From Paraburkholderia sabiae (GTDB lineage: Bacteria > Pseudomonadota > Gammaproteobacteria > Burkholderiales > Burkholderiaceae): 64,000 bases of DNA. Location of the stretch: positions 2,108,001 through 2,172,000 of the forward strand of contig NZ_CP125295.1 of assembly GCF_030412785.1 (NCBI RefSeq). The letters are read 5' to 3'. The position numbers and the translations under genes were made by a program. The notes beneath the pieces are model-generated. The model saw only the letters and a program-made list of their open reading frames with translations, searched no databases and was not told where the DNA came from. Shown here piece by piece: positions 1 to 8,212 of this stretch. How positions within the stretch are numbered: position 1 is the first letter of the stretch; each line of letters opens with the position of its first letter.

Positions 1-441
1 GCGACTGTGTTCGTCGGCAGCTTCATCGGCAGCCCGCCGATGAACTTTCTGGCCGTCGACGGCGACGTCGATGCGGGAACGGAATCGGTCATGCTCGGTG
101 GCGTGGCCGTCGCCGTGCCGCGCACCGACGCGTCTGCTGCGCACGCGCTGCTCGGCGTGCGTCCCGAGCATGTCGTGATCGACGAGCAAGGCGCATTGCG
201 TGGTCGTGTGATCGCCGACGAGTATCTCGGCTCGCATCAGATTCTGGTCGTCGAGACTGCGCTTGGCGTCGTGCGCGTCAGAGTCGGCAAGGACGCAGGT
301 CGGGCCGCGGGATCGCAGGTCGGTCTGTCGTTTCGCAAGGAGCGCACGCTGCTGTACGACGCATCGAGCGGCAAGCTGCTGCCCTGTGCGGCGCGGCAGA
401 CGGCCATCAATGGGAGCGGCAATGGAGGCGCTTATGTCTGA
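1..441 (+). CDS. ABC transporter ATP-binding protein, C-terminal part (cut by window edge)
   Basis: The reading frame is open from the first base, so the start lies outside the window; 146 residues are visible. The opening residues GSFIGSPPMNF are the typical linker after the nucleotide-binding domain in MalK/UgpC-type ATPases. The rest, including GVRPEHVVI, fits the C-terminal regulatory TOBE domain. The Walker motifs are therefore upstream and unseen. It overlaps the next ATPase gene by 8 bases, so the two are translationally coupled. Two tandem ATPase genes are known for the GlpS/GlpT pair of the rhizobial glycerol importer. With dhaLK downstream, a three-carbon polyol or dihydroxyacetone importer is a reasonable inference. 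The substrate is not proven. Confidence 0.85.
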   Translation, partial: ATVFVGSFIGSPPMNFLAVDGDVDAGTESVMLGGVAVAVPRTDASAAHALLGVRPEHVVIDEQGALRGRVIADEYLGSHQILVVETALGVVRVRVGKDAGRAAGSQVGLSFRKERTLLYDASSGKLLPCAARQTAINGSGNGGAYV

Positions 442-1453
442 GATTCGCTTGCACGGCGTGACGAAGCGATTCGGCGATATCGTCGCGGTGAACGATGTGT
501 CGATCGACGTGAAAGAGGGCGAGTTCGTCGTGCTGCTCGGACCGAGCGGCGCGGGCAAGACCACCACGTTGCGGCTCATCGCCGGTCTCGAACGTCCCGA
601 CGATGGCGACATATTCATTGATGGAGAAGCCGCCACGACAATGCATCCTGCCGACCGCGACGTTGCTTTCGTCTTTCAGCAGTATTCGCTGTATCCGCAT
701 CTGACGGTGTTCGGCAACCTGGCTTTTCCACTGCGTTCTCCACGTCGACGCGTGAGCGAGGCGGAAGTCACGGCGCGCGTGCAGGCCGTCGCGCAAATGC
801 TGCATATCGAGTCGAAGCTCGGCAACCTGGCGACGCATCTGTCGGGCGGCGAGATGCAGCGCGTCGCCATCGGGCGGGCGCTCGTGCGGCAGCCGAAAGT
901 CTTCCTGATGGACGAGCCGCTGTCGTCGCTCGATGCGAAGCTGCGCGAGGAATTGCGGATCGAACTGAAGCGGCTGCATCGCACGATCGGCGCGACGATC
1001 ATCTACGTGACGCACGATCAGGTTGAGGCCACGACGCTCGCGGATCGCATCGGGATACTCGAACATGGCCGCATCGTGCAGATGGGTGCGCCGCGCGAAG
1101 TGTACGGCGACCCGGCTTCGCTGAGCGCGGCGCAACGGCTCGGCTCGCCGCCGATCAACCTGCTGCCCGCTGTTCTGTTCGATCCGGCTGCGATGCCCGA
1201 GGGCACGTCCACGGTCGCGATCCGTCCTGAGGATATCGTGCTGCACGCTCCCGACACCTGCGACGCGCTCAACCTTCGCGTGCTCGAATATTCACCGCTT
1301 CGGCATCTGCTGATTCTGGATCGCGACGGCACCGCGATTGCCGCAACGACGATGACCGAACGCAATTTCGTGCCGGGGCAAATGGTCGGCGTGTCGCTGC
1401 CCCCGCGCAGCCTTCTCTATTTCCGCTCCGACGGCAGGAGGATTCCGGCATGA
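434..1453 (+). CDS. ABC transporter ATP-binding protein (MalK/UgpC type), second of a tandem pair
   Basis: A 339-residue carbohydrate-importer ATPase. Walker A GPSGAGKTT lies near residue 36, the signature LSGGEMQR near 136 and Walker B VFLMDEP near 156, with the switch histidine in YVTHD near 190. The C-terminal third holds a TOBE-like domain (AIRPEDIVL). The start at 434 is chosen because GGAGG sits 5 bases upstream; an in-frame ATG at 422 is possible. The gene overlaps the previous ATPase by 8 bases and dhaL by 4 (ATGA), so it sits inside one operon. It probably pairs with the upstream ATPase as a heterodimer, as in GlpS/GlpT glycerol transporters (family knowledge). The permeases and binding protein must lie outside the window. 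Confidence 0.9.
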   Translation: MSEIRLHGVTKRFGDIVAVNDVSIDVKEGEFVVLLGPSGAGKTTTLRLIAGLERPDDGDIFIDGEAATTMHPADRDVAFVFQQYSLYPHLTVFGNLAFPLRSPRRRVSEAEVTARVQAVAQMLHIESKLGNLATHLSGGEMQRVAIGRALVRQPKVFLMDEPLSSLDAKLREELRIELKRLHRTIGATIIYVTHDQVEATTLADRIGILEHGRIVQMGAPREVYGDPASLSAAQRLGSPPINLLPAVLFDPAAMPEGTSTVAIRPEDIVLHAPDTCDALNLRVLEYSPLRHLLILDRDGTAIAATTMTERNFVPGQMVGVSLPPRSLLYFRSDGRRIPA

Positions 1454-2085
1454 ACGGGAAAACGGTCATGGCGTGCATCGAGGCCGCGCATGCGGCGCTG
1501 AAAGAACATACCGACGAAATCGCGGCGCTCGACCAGCAGATCGGCGACGGCGATCATATCTTCAACCTGCTACGGGGCGCCGATGCGCTCCACGCCATGC
1601 GCGCCGAGATCGAGGCCGAGGCGTTTGCGCCCGCACTGGATCTCGCCGCATCCAAACTGCTGTCGACGGTCGGAGGTTCGTCGGGGCCGCTGTTCTTCTC
1701 GCTGCTGCACGGCATGGCGAAGGCCTCGGACGACGTGGGCCCGGCGAACGTCGAGGCGGCGGCGCGGATGTTCGCGGCCGGCGTCGATGCCGTCACGCAG
1801 CGCGGTAAGGCAGGTATCGGCAGCAAGACGATGATGGACGTGCTGATTCCTGTCGCGTCGCGTTTTGCGGAACTGGCCGACGAAGACGCGGCGCCTGAAA
1901 CGGTACTCGATGCATTGCCGCAGGTCGCCGAAACCGGCATGCTCGCCACGCGCGACATGCTGGCGACCAAAGGACGCGCATCGTTTCTCGGCGAGCGCTC
2001 GCGTGGCCACATCGATCCCGGCGCGCGCTCGAGCCAGTTGATGATCGGTGCGGTGTGCGCGCGGCTCGCGCAGGACAGGGAATGA
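1450..2085 (+). CDS. dhaL: Dihydroxyacetone kinase subunit DhaL
   Basis: A 211-residue nucleotide-binding subunit of dihydroxyacetone kinase, about the usual length of DhaL (around 210). The Mg-nucleotide-binding motif IGDGDH lies near residues 31-36, followed by the helical barrel (VGGSSGPLFFSLL, KAGIGSKTMMD). In the PTS-linked system, DhaL carries ADP that is rephosphorylated by DhaM; in other systems it uses ATP. No dhaM is visible, so the phosphate donor is undecided. The start overlaps the ABC ATPase stop by 4 bases, and dhaK follows 14 bases after the stop. The grouping suggests that uptake and phosphorylation of a ketotriose or ketotetrose are coupled. Confidence 0.93.
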   Translation: MNGKTVMACIEAAHAALKEHTDEIAALDQQIGDGDHIFNLLRGADALHAMRAEIEAEAFAPALDLAASKLLSTVGGSSGPLFFSLLHGMAKASDDVGPANVEAAARMFAAGVDAVTQRGKAGIGSKTMMDVLIPVASRFAELADEDAAPETVLDALPQVAETGMLATRDMLATKGRASFLGERSRGHIDPGARSSQLMIGAVCARLAQDRE

Positions 2086-2099
2086 AAGGAGCGCAGGCC

Positions 2100-3089
2100 A
2101 TGAAAAAATTCATCAACAATGTCGACGACTTCCTGACTGAGAGTCTCGCCGGATTCGCCGCCGCGCACAGTGACCTCGTCGTACTCAATCACGAACCCGT
2201 ATTCGTGCGGCGCAAGACGCTGAAGGCCGGCAAGGTTGCGCTGATTTCGGGCGGCGGCTCGGGACACGAGCCTTTGCACAGCGGCTTCGTGGGCTACGGG
2301 ATGCTGGATGCGGCCTGCCCGGGGCAGGTGTTCACGTCGCCGACGCCCGATCAGATGATGGCGGCCGCCAAAGCCGTCGATACGGGCGCGGGCACGCTCT
2401 TCATCGTGAAGAACTATTCCGGCGATCTGATGAACTTTGAAATGGCGTCCGAGATGTCGGAACTGCCGAATGCGATGGTGCTGATCAACGACGACGTCGC
2501 CGTCGAGAATTCCAGCTACACGACGGGACGACGCGGCGTAGCGGGTGCCGTGATCGTCGAGAAGATGGTCGGCAGCCTCGCGGAAAGCGGCGCCAATCTC
2601 GAACAATGCAAAGCGTTCGGCGACCGGATCAACAAGCATACGGCGTCGATGGGCGTTGCTTTTTCGAGTTGCACGGTGCCCGCGGCGGGCACGCTGACGT
2701 TCAAGATCGGCGACGATGAAATCGAAGTCGGCGTCGGCATCCACGGCGAGCCTGGACGGCGACGCGCGAGTTTTGCCGCGGCCGACGCGATCGCTGGCGA
2801 ACTGCTGACGGCGATCGTCGCCGACCTGAAACCGGCAAGCGATTCGAACCTGCTGGTCCTGATCAACGGGCTGGGTGGTACGCCGCTCGGCGAACTGTAC
2901 CTGTTGTTCAATTCCGCCCGCTCATGGTTGCAGCAGCGCGATCTGAAGATCGCGCGCGTGCAGGTCGGCTCGCTAACGACTTCGCTGGAAATGGCGGGTG
3001 CGTCGATCACCTTGTGTGTGCTCGACGACGACATGACACGGCATTGGGATAGCCCGGTGCATACGCCGTCGCTGAGGTGGGGCGTGTAG
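2100..3089 (+). CDS. dhaK: Dihydroxyacetone kinase subunit DhaK
   Basis: A 329-residue substrate-binding subunit that forms a hemiaminal between a histidine and dihydroxyacetone. The sequence shows SGGGSGHEPLHSGFVG near 45-60, the YSGDLMNFEMA aspartate near 107, and GIHGEPG near 216, which carries the substrate-linking histidine. All three catalytic or binding motifs of the family are intact. The start is supported by AGGAG about 9 bases upstream. It is the last gene of the operon, and the next gene converges on it from the other strand. With DhaL it would phosphorylate dihydroxyacetone, or a related sugar brought in by the upstream transporter. Confidence 0.93.
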   Translation: MKKFINNVDDFLTESLAGFAAAHSDLVVLNHEPVFVRRKTLKAGKVALISGGGSGHEPLHSGFVGYGMLDAACPGQVFTSPTPDQMMAAAKAVDTGAGTLFIVKNYSGDLMNFEMASEMSELPNAMVLINDDVAVENSSYTTGRRGVAGAVIVEKMVGSLAESGANLEQCKAFGDRINKHTASMGVAFSSCTVPAAGTLTFKIGDDEIEVGVGIHGEPGRRRASFAAADAIAGELLTAIVADLKPASDSNLLVLINGLGGTPLGELYLLFNSARSWLQQRDLKIARVQVGSLTTSLEMAGASITLCVLDDDMTRHWDSPVHTPSLRWGV

Positions 3090-3150
3090 CGGCTGGACGG
3101 ACTGTTGGGTTGCGTGTGCGACTCATGCGTTCGCGGTCCGTTCCGAGGCT

Positions 3151-3633
3151 TTACTCAGCAATGCGCTTGAAACTGACGTAGTAATTGTCGGTGTAATAGC
3201 AGTCGCCCGTCTGCTTGCGCGGTCCACCGCAGACGACGCGGCGCAGCCCACGATCCGTCGCGCCAGGCGTGCGCACCGTGTACGTGTGGTAGTAGCCGCG
3301 CGGATGCTGCGGCAGCAATCCGGCGCTGTTGCGGAACAGCACGCCGTCCTCGCCGAAAGGGTAAGGGCCGCCTGCCTTGATGAGGCGCAGCGTTTCGGCG
3401 GCTTCTCCTGGCAACTGGGTTTTGGTGATGGTGCCAAGCGTGCCCGGCGTTTGCGCGCCCGAGGCGGCGAGGGTGTCGCTTGCGCCCACGCCTGATGCAA
3501 CGGGTGCCGAGCTCGCGGATGCGCCCGATGCCTCCGTGACGTTTCCCGATCCTCCCTTGTTGCATCCGACGAGGGCTGCACAGAAGGCCACGGACATGGC
3601 CACGGCGCAGGAGAAAGCCAGCGCTCTCTTCAC
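3151..3633 (-). CDS. RNase Sa/barnase-family (guanyl-specific ribonuclease) lipoprotein, catalytic residues substituted
   Basis: 160 residues with a GTG start. A signal peptide ends in a lipobox (LVGC, Cys about 24), followed by a Ser/Ala/Gly-rich linker. From residue about 72, LPGEAAETLRLIKAGGPYPF to the end aligns almost without gaps to Streptomyces RNase Sa. In that alignment the arginines equivalent to R65 and R69 are kept (R128, R132). The general base E54 is threonine (T117, in HTYTV), and the general acid H85 is tyrosine (Y151, in DNYY). Both were checked at base level. The protein is therefore probably secreted or outer-membrane anchored and may not cleave RNA. No barstar-like inhibitor gene is adjacent, which fits loss of activity. 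Confidence 0.8.
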   Translation of the reverse strand: MKRALAFSCAVAMSVAFCAALVGCNKGGSGNVTEASGASASSAPVASGVGASDTLAASGAQTPGTLGTITKTQLPGEAAETLRLIKAGGPYPFGEDGVLFRNSAGLLPQHPRGYYHTYTVRTPGATDRGLRRVVCGGPRKQTGDCYYTDNYYVSFKRIAE

Positions 3634-4084
3634 GAAACGGTTCTCCCTTCGTTGACCAGCATTCGACGACCAGGATAGCTGTAAAGGTATCGCTATTGGC
3701 GGATCGAATCAACGTGGAGCCGGAGACGGCAGTTTTTACACGCCGGCCACGCCGCCATGCAGCGGGACCGTTGCAGACGAAACCCGCTTTAAAACCATTG
3801 CCTGAATTCTCTAAGCCCTCATCGTTTCGGCTATCGGATCGAATAGCCATTCCGCATAGCTTTAATTCTATAAGTCAAATCCGTGACGCTCGGCGTCATA
3901 CGCGAATGTTAAATATCGTCAGTAGAAGCAACGGCGCTTCTTACCGATTTCCTTTAAATCATTAAATCGACAAGTAACTACGCCCGCCTGCAAAAACCTA
4001 TTAAAAATACGATTGCTGCAATCGTCTGAACTTCTGTATTATCGCGCGGTGGCGCGGGGCGCAATTGAGTAAAAAAGAGGCATT
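3634..4084. other. Intergenic region upstream of vgrG
   Basis: This 451-base stretch separates the divergent RNase-like gene and vgrG. It is clearly richer in A and T than its surroundings, especially 3780-4050. I see the vgrG promoter candidate at its right end and no convincing gene. Confidence 0.6.
4013..4042 (+). promoter_or_regulatory. Sigma-70-type promoter candidate for vgrG island
   Basis: TTGCTG at 4013-4018 and TATTAT at 4037-4042 are separated by 18 bases, 43 bases before the vgrG start. AAGAGG at 4075-4080 is the ribosome binding site. The match is by eye only. Confidence 0.55.
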
Positions 4085-7000
4085 ATGGGGGCGCAAGATA
4101 CGATTGCGGCGATTACAGGCGGACTCGCGCAGGATAATCGGCTGCTAAAACTGGATACGCCGCTCGGCGCCGACATGCTCGTGCCGCAAAGGCTTGTCGG
4201 ACATAGCCGTCTCGGGCGCGACTTCACATTTACCGTCGATGTCGTTTCCGTTAATGACGGCATCGAACTCAAATCGCTGATTGCGCAGTCCGTCACGCTG
4301 TGGATGCAGCAGGCCGACCAGTCCTATTCGCCGCATCACGGTTATATCCATACTGCGCGCCGGCTCGGTTCCGATAGCGCATTGACCAGCTATCAGATCG
4401 GCTTTACTTCGTGGATGCATTTTCTGCGCTTCCGCAAAGATGCCAGGATCTGGCAGGATAAAACCGTCGATGAGATTCTCACCGACGTATTTAATGCGCA
4501 TAACCAGGCGCAAGGCGCATTTCGCTTCGCGTTGAGTAAGCCGTTGTCGGCGCATTCATTCTGCGTTCAATACGAAGACGACTGGAATTTCTGTCAGCGG
4601 CTCATGGAGCGCGAAGGCCTGTTCAGCTATTTCGAGCAGGCGGCCGACGGCAAGTCGCACACCCTCGTTATCACCGACGACATCGCCACGCTGCAACCGG
4701 CGGCGCCGCAGCAAATCGGTTTCTATCGCGCGGGCACGGCCAGCGAGACCAACGCGTTCACGCAATGGAGCGGCACGCGCACGCTGCAAAGCACGTCGCT
4801 GACCACGCGCACGTTCGACTACAAGTCTCCGGGAACGTCGGCGAATCCGAAGGGCACGTCCGTCCCGACCATGGCCACGCAAGGTGATCTGCCCGTGCAG
4901 GCCGAAGTGTACGAATACACGGGCGCCTACACGTACGGCAAGCAGGATCTCGGCGACCATCAGTCGACCGTACGCGTTGAGGAATGGGAATCGCGCGCGA
5001 AGCGTTTTCATGGTGCGGGCGCCGTGCGCGGCGTCGATACGGGGCGCTGGTTCGAACTGACGAATCATCCGGAGCACAGCGCGGGCGGCGCGCAGGAGCG
5101 CCAGTTCGCGGTCATCGAAGTCGAATGGGCGATCGAGAACAATCTGCCCGTGTCGGCGGGTACGACGGATTTTCCGCATAGCCTGAACGCGACGCTCGCG
5201 GCCGCGCGCGCCGAACATGGTGCGCAGGCGCCCATCGCCGTGAAGGCCAGCGACGGCAGCGAGGGCTTTTTCCTGACGCGTGTCGAAGCGCAGCGCAAGA
5301 GCGTCCAGTTCCGCAGCCCGGCCGAACATCACAAGCCGCGCATGCATCTGCAGACTGCGACGGTCGTCGGCCCGGAAAACGAAGAGGTCTACACCGACGA
5401 ACTGAACCGCATCAAGGTGCGCATGCACTGGGACCGGCTGAATCCCGGCGACGAAAACGCGTCGTGCTGGATGCGCGTCGCGCAATCGGATACGGGCGGC
5501 GGTTACGGCTCCGTGCATGTGCCGCGTATCGGCGAAGAAGTGATCGTATCGTTTCTCGATGGCGATTGCGATCGGCCGATCGTCACCGGCCGCGTCTACA
5601 ACGGCTCGAAAACGCCGCAGTGGCATTCGAACGGCATCCTGTCGGGCTACCGGTCGAAGGAGTATCAGGGCAGCGGCTACAACCAGCTCGTGATGGACGA
5701 CGCGACCGGCCAGAACCGCGCCCAGCTCTACAGCTCGAGCACGAACGCGCAGTTGCATCTCGGCTATCTGATCGCGCAGAACGGCAACAGCCGCGGCGCG
5801 TATCTCGGCAGCGGCTTTGCTCTCAGTTCGGATGCGTATGGCGCAGTGCGCGCCGCGCAGGGCATGTACCTGTCGACGCATCCGTCGACAGGCGTATCGA
5901 GCCAGCCGCTCGACGTGCGCGACGCGAGTACGCAACTCAACAACGCGCAAAGCGTAATCGACGCGCTGTCGGAGGCCGCGAGCGCGCATCAGGCCGAGAA
6001 TCTGCAGGATGGCCACGCGAGTCTGAAGTCGTTCACCGACGCCACGCAAAACAGCGTAACGGGCGCCGCAGCGAACGGCGACAGTGCAGCGGGCGGTAAC
6101 ACGGCGGGCGGCGGCACAGGCAGCGCGAACGCGTTCAAGGAACCCGTCATGTTGATGGCGTCGCCTGCGGGCATCGCGCTGTCGACGCAAGACACCGCGC
6201 ATCTGACGGCCAACGAGCACATCAATCTGGTGAGCGGCCAGAGCACGCATATCGCCACGGGCAAATCGCTGCTCGCGAGCGTCAGCGAAAAGATCAGCCT
6301 CTTCGTGCAGAACGCGGGGATGAAGCTGTTCGCCGCGAAGGGCAAGGTCGAGATCAAGGCACAGTCCGACAACGTCGAACTCACCGCGCAAAAGACGCTG
6401 CGCCTGCTCTCCGCCACCGAAACGATCGAAGCCGCCGCCGATCAGCAGATCCTGCTCACGAGCGGCGGCGCGTATATCCGCATTTCGGGCGGCAACATCG
6501 AAATCCATGCGCCCGGAGCGATCGATATCAAGGGCGCGCAGCACAGCTTCAACGGACCCGCGAGCCAGGGTTATCCGCTGCCGTCGGCTCGTCCGGATCA
6601 GCCGGGGCAGCTCGAACTGCTGCATCAGTATGCGAACGGCGAAGCCGTTAAGGGCGGGCAGTTCTCCGTGCTGGACGCGAACGGCGGCGTGCTGCGTCAG
6701 GGCGCACTCGATGCGAGCGGGCGCACGACCGTCAGCGGTTTGCCGCCGGGCGTCGCGCAGGTGAAGTTCGGCATCGATCCGCGCGACCCGTCGCAACCGG
6801 CGAACTACTTCAAGAGCCTGAAATGGCCGGCTGATACGACGGCGTCGGGCGATGGATCGGCGGCAGCGTCTCAGATGGCGTCGTTCCTGCCGGCTGCGGG
6901 TGGTGCGGGTGCCGCGAGCAGTGCCGCAAGTTCTGCCGCAAGCACAGGTGCATCGCAACTCGCCGGCATGGCAAGCACAGCAAGCCAGGCCGCACAAATG

Positions 7001-7219
7001 GCAAAAATGGCGCAGACCGCGACACAAGACGGCGGTCTCGCCTCACTGGCGACATCGCAGGCGTCGGGCCTCGCACAAGGCGCGATCGCGAAAGCGTTGC
7101 CGTCGAGCGCGAGCACCGCGCTGTCGCAAGCCAGCCAGGTAGCCAGCGCGGCGAAGCAGGTCAGCTCGATCGCCGACGCGGGCCGCAGCGCAGCGCCCGC
7201 CATCAAGAGCATCGTCTGA
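4085..7219 (+). CDS. vgrG: Type VI secretion system tip protein VgrG
   Basis: 1044 residues. Residues 1-400 form the gp27/gp44-like base of the spike. The OB-fold region around 430-505 contains IKVRMHWDR and VHVPRIGEEVIVSFLDGDCDRPIVTGRVYN. The beta-prism (DUF2345-like) follows around 685-820. After that comes an extension: a small domain near 838-900 that resembles a carboxypeptidase-regulatory/transthyretin-like fold (SVLDANGGVLRQGALDASGRTTV), then a tail from about 919 of mostly Ala, Ser, Gln and Met. VgrG trimers tip the secreted Hcp tube and carry effectors. The extension and tail are likely docking sites for the Rhs protein encoded 1 kb downstream. No other T6SS structural gene is present, so this is an orphan effector island. 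Confidence 0.95.
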   Translation: MGAQDTIAAITGGLAQDNRLLKLDTPLGADMLVPQRLVGHSRLGRDFTFTVDVVSVNDGIELKSLIAQSVTLWMQQADQSYSPHHGYIHTARRLGSDSALTSYQIGFTSWMHFLRFRKDARIWQDKTVDEILTDVFNAHNQAQGAFRFALSKPLSAHSFCVQYEDDWNFCQRLMEREGLFSYFEQAADGKSHTLVITDDIATLQPAAPQQIGFYRAGTASETNAFTQWSGTRTLQSTSLTTRTFDYKSPGTSANPKGTSVPTMATQGDLPVQAEVYEYTGAYTYGKQDLGDHQSTVRVEEWESRAKRFHGAGAVRGVDTGRWFELTNHPEHSAGGAQERQFAVIEVEWAIENNLPVSAGTTDFPHSLNATLAAARAEHGAQAPIAVKASDGSEGFFLTRVEAQRKSVQFRSPAEHHKPRMHLQTATVVGPENEEVYTDELNRIKVRMHWDRLNPGDENASCWMRVAQSDTGGGYGSVHVPRIGEEVIVSFLDGDCDRPIVTGRVYNGSKTPQWHSNGILSGYRSKEYQGSGYNQLVMDDATGQNRAQLYSSSTNAQLHLGYLIAQNGNSRGAYLGSGFALSSDAYGAVRAAQGMYLSTHPSTGVSSQPLDVRDASTQLNNAQSVIDALSEAASAHQAENLQDGHASLKSFTDATQNSVTGAAANGDSAAGGNTAGGGTGSANAFKEPVMLMASPAGIALSTQDTAHLTANEHINLVSGQSTHIATGKSLLASVSEKISLFVQNAGMKLFAAKGKVEIKAQSDNVELTAQKTLRLLSATETIEAAADQQILLTSGGAYIRISGGNIEIHAPGAIDIKGAQHSFNGPASQGYPLPSARPDQPGQLELLHQYANGEAVKGGQFSVLDANGGVLRQGALDASGRTTVSGLPPGVAQVKFGIDPRDPSQPANYFKSLKWPADTTASGDGSAAASQMASFLPAAGGAGAASSAASSAASTGASQLAGMASTASQAAQMAKMAQTATQDGGLASLATSQASGLAQGAIAKALPSSASTALSQASQVASAAKQVSSIADAGRSAAPAIKSIV

Positions 7220-7262
7220 GTTCGCATCGACCTTTTCATTCTGCGCATCACTGACAAGAACC

Positions 7263-7637
7263 ATGAGAAATGCTGCTGCACTGCTCGTCACAGCCGTCGT
7301 CGCCTTCGACGTCCACGCCGCGAGCGAAATCAAGGTCAACGCCGCGCAACTCGCCGAACAGTTCAGCAGCGGCGCGTCGTCGACCTCGGACATCGCATCG
7401 AACTACGTGGATCGGCGCGTCGCGCTGACGGGCACGCTGCTCTCGCTCGACGAGGGCTTCACGGGCGATGTCGTCGGCAAGCTCGGCGACGATCCGGACC
7501 AGGCGGTGCGCGTCGCGTTCGCCAATCCGGCGGCCGTCGCGAAGATACGAAAGCGCGTCGGACAGACCGTGACCCTGCATTGCGTCGGCGCGTTTTCGAC
7601 CGGCTTTGCGACCGCCACCGCCTGCAGGCCCGACTGA
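7263..7637 (+). CDS. Small exported protein, possible OB-fold (tRNA_anti-like)
   Basis: 124 residues with a short hydrophobic signal sequence ending at VHA-A near residue 19. The mature part contains VDRRVALTGTLLSLDEG and VRVAFANP, a pattern like the periplasmic OB-fold tRNA_anti-like family; I infer this from pattern only. It lies 43 bases after vgrG and 4 bases before the next gene, in the same orientation as the Rhs gene. Such small exported proteins between vgrG and an effector often act as immunity proteins or accessory factors, but nothing in the sequence settles which. A cysteine pair (HCVG, TACRPD) could form a disulfide. Confidence 0.6.
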   Translation: MRNAAALLVTAVVAFDVHAASEIKVNAAQLAEQFSSGASSTSDIASNYVDRRVALTGTLLSLDEGFTGDVVGKLGDDPDQAVRVAFANPAAVAKIRKRVGQTVTLHCVGAFSTGFATATACRPD

Positions 7638-7641
7638 CGCC

Positions 7642-8196
7642 ATGATCTCTATCCGACGCGCCATGCGTGGCGCCGCCGTGCTCGGCGCAATCACGGCCAT
7701 CACGGCACCGATGCCCGCCCACGCGCAATCGGCTGCCGATCTGCGCACGATGGCCGATTTCATCGAATGCAAGCTCGACCCGCAACAGATTCCGCGCTTC
7801 ATCGCGCGCGTCGATACGAACGCGGTGCCTGGCCTCGCGAACCAGCTCGGGCAACCCGATGCAATCGATCTCGGCTGGCAAACACAGAAGCCGATCGAAG
7901 CGTGGGGCGTGCAGTCGAAAGTCGTCGCGCTGCTGTCGCCGCGCCAGATGCTGATCGCGATTCCCGCGCCGAAGGGCGGCGAAATCGACGCGGGCAAGCA
8001 GTGGGCAGAACGCATCGGCGGCATGCACGAAAGTGCGGGGACGGTGTCGATGCGGGAGCACATGAACTGGCGCGGCGTCGACTATCGCAAGGCGGGCGGC
8101 GGCCGGGAAATCCGCCTGCTCGTCGATCAAAAGGAAACGCCAGGCTGGATTCTGCTGGGCTGCAAGTACAACGACGCTTCTGTCGTCAATTTTTGA
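7642..8196 (+). CDS. Exported hypothetical protein in the VgrG-Rhs island
   Basis: 184 residues. A signal peptide ends at AHA-Q near residue 28. The mature protein begins AADLRTMADFIECKLD and has no motif I recognise. Two cysteines (IECKL, LGCKY) may pair in the periplasm. The start at 7642 is preferred over an upstream TTG because it gives a proper signal peptide. The gene lies 4 bases after the preceding exported protein and 16 before the Rhs gene, so the three are probably co-transcribed. A periplasmic immunity role against a T6SS effector is possible, given the compartment and position. The function is unknown. Confidence 0.6.
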   Translation: MISIRRAMRGAAVLGAITAITAPMPAHAQSAADLRTMADFIECKLDPQQIPRFIARVDTNAVPGLANQLGQPDAIDLGWQTQKPIEAWGVQSKVVALLSPRQMLIAIPAPKGGEIDAGKQWAERIGGMHESAGTVSMREHMNWRGVDYRKAGGGREIRLLVDQKETPGWILLGCKYNDASVVNF

Positions 8197-8212
8197 ACCG
8201 GACTGACTTCGT

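Noticed and set aside
3696..3965. 89-codon plus-strand frame between the RNase-like gene and vgrG
   Set aside because: Basic, motif-free product, AT-rich region and no ribosome binding site.
4556..7027. Open reading frame of 823 codons antisense to vgrG
   Set aside because: The protein is Arg/Ala/His-rich without any family motif. Such frames arise in high-GC genes from strong third-position GC bias; VgrG on the other strand is unmistakable.
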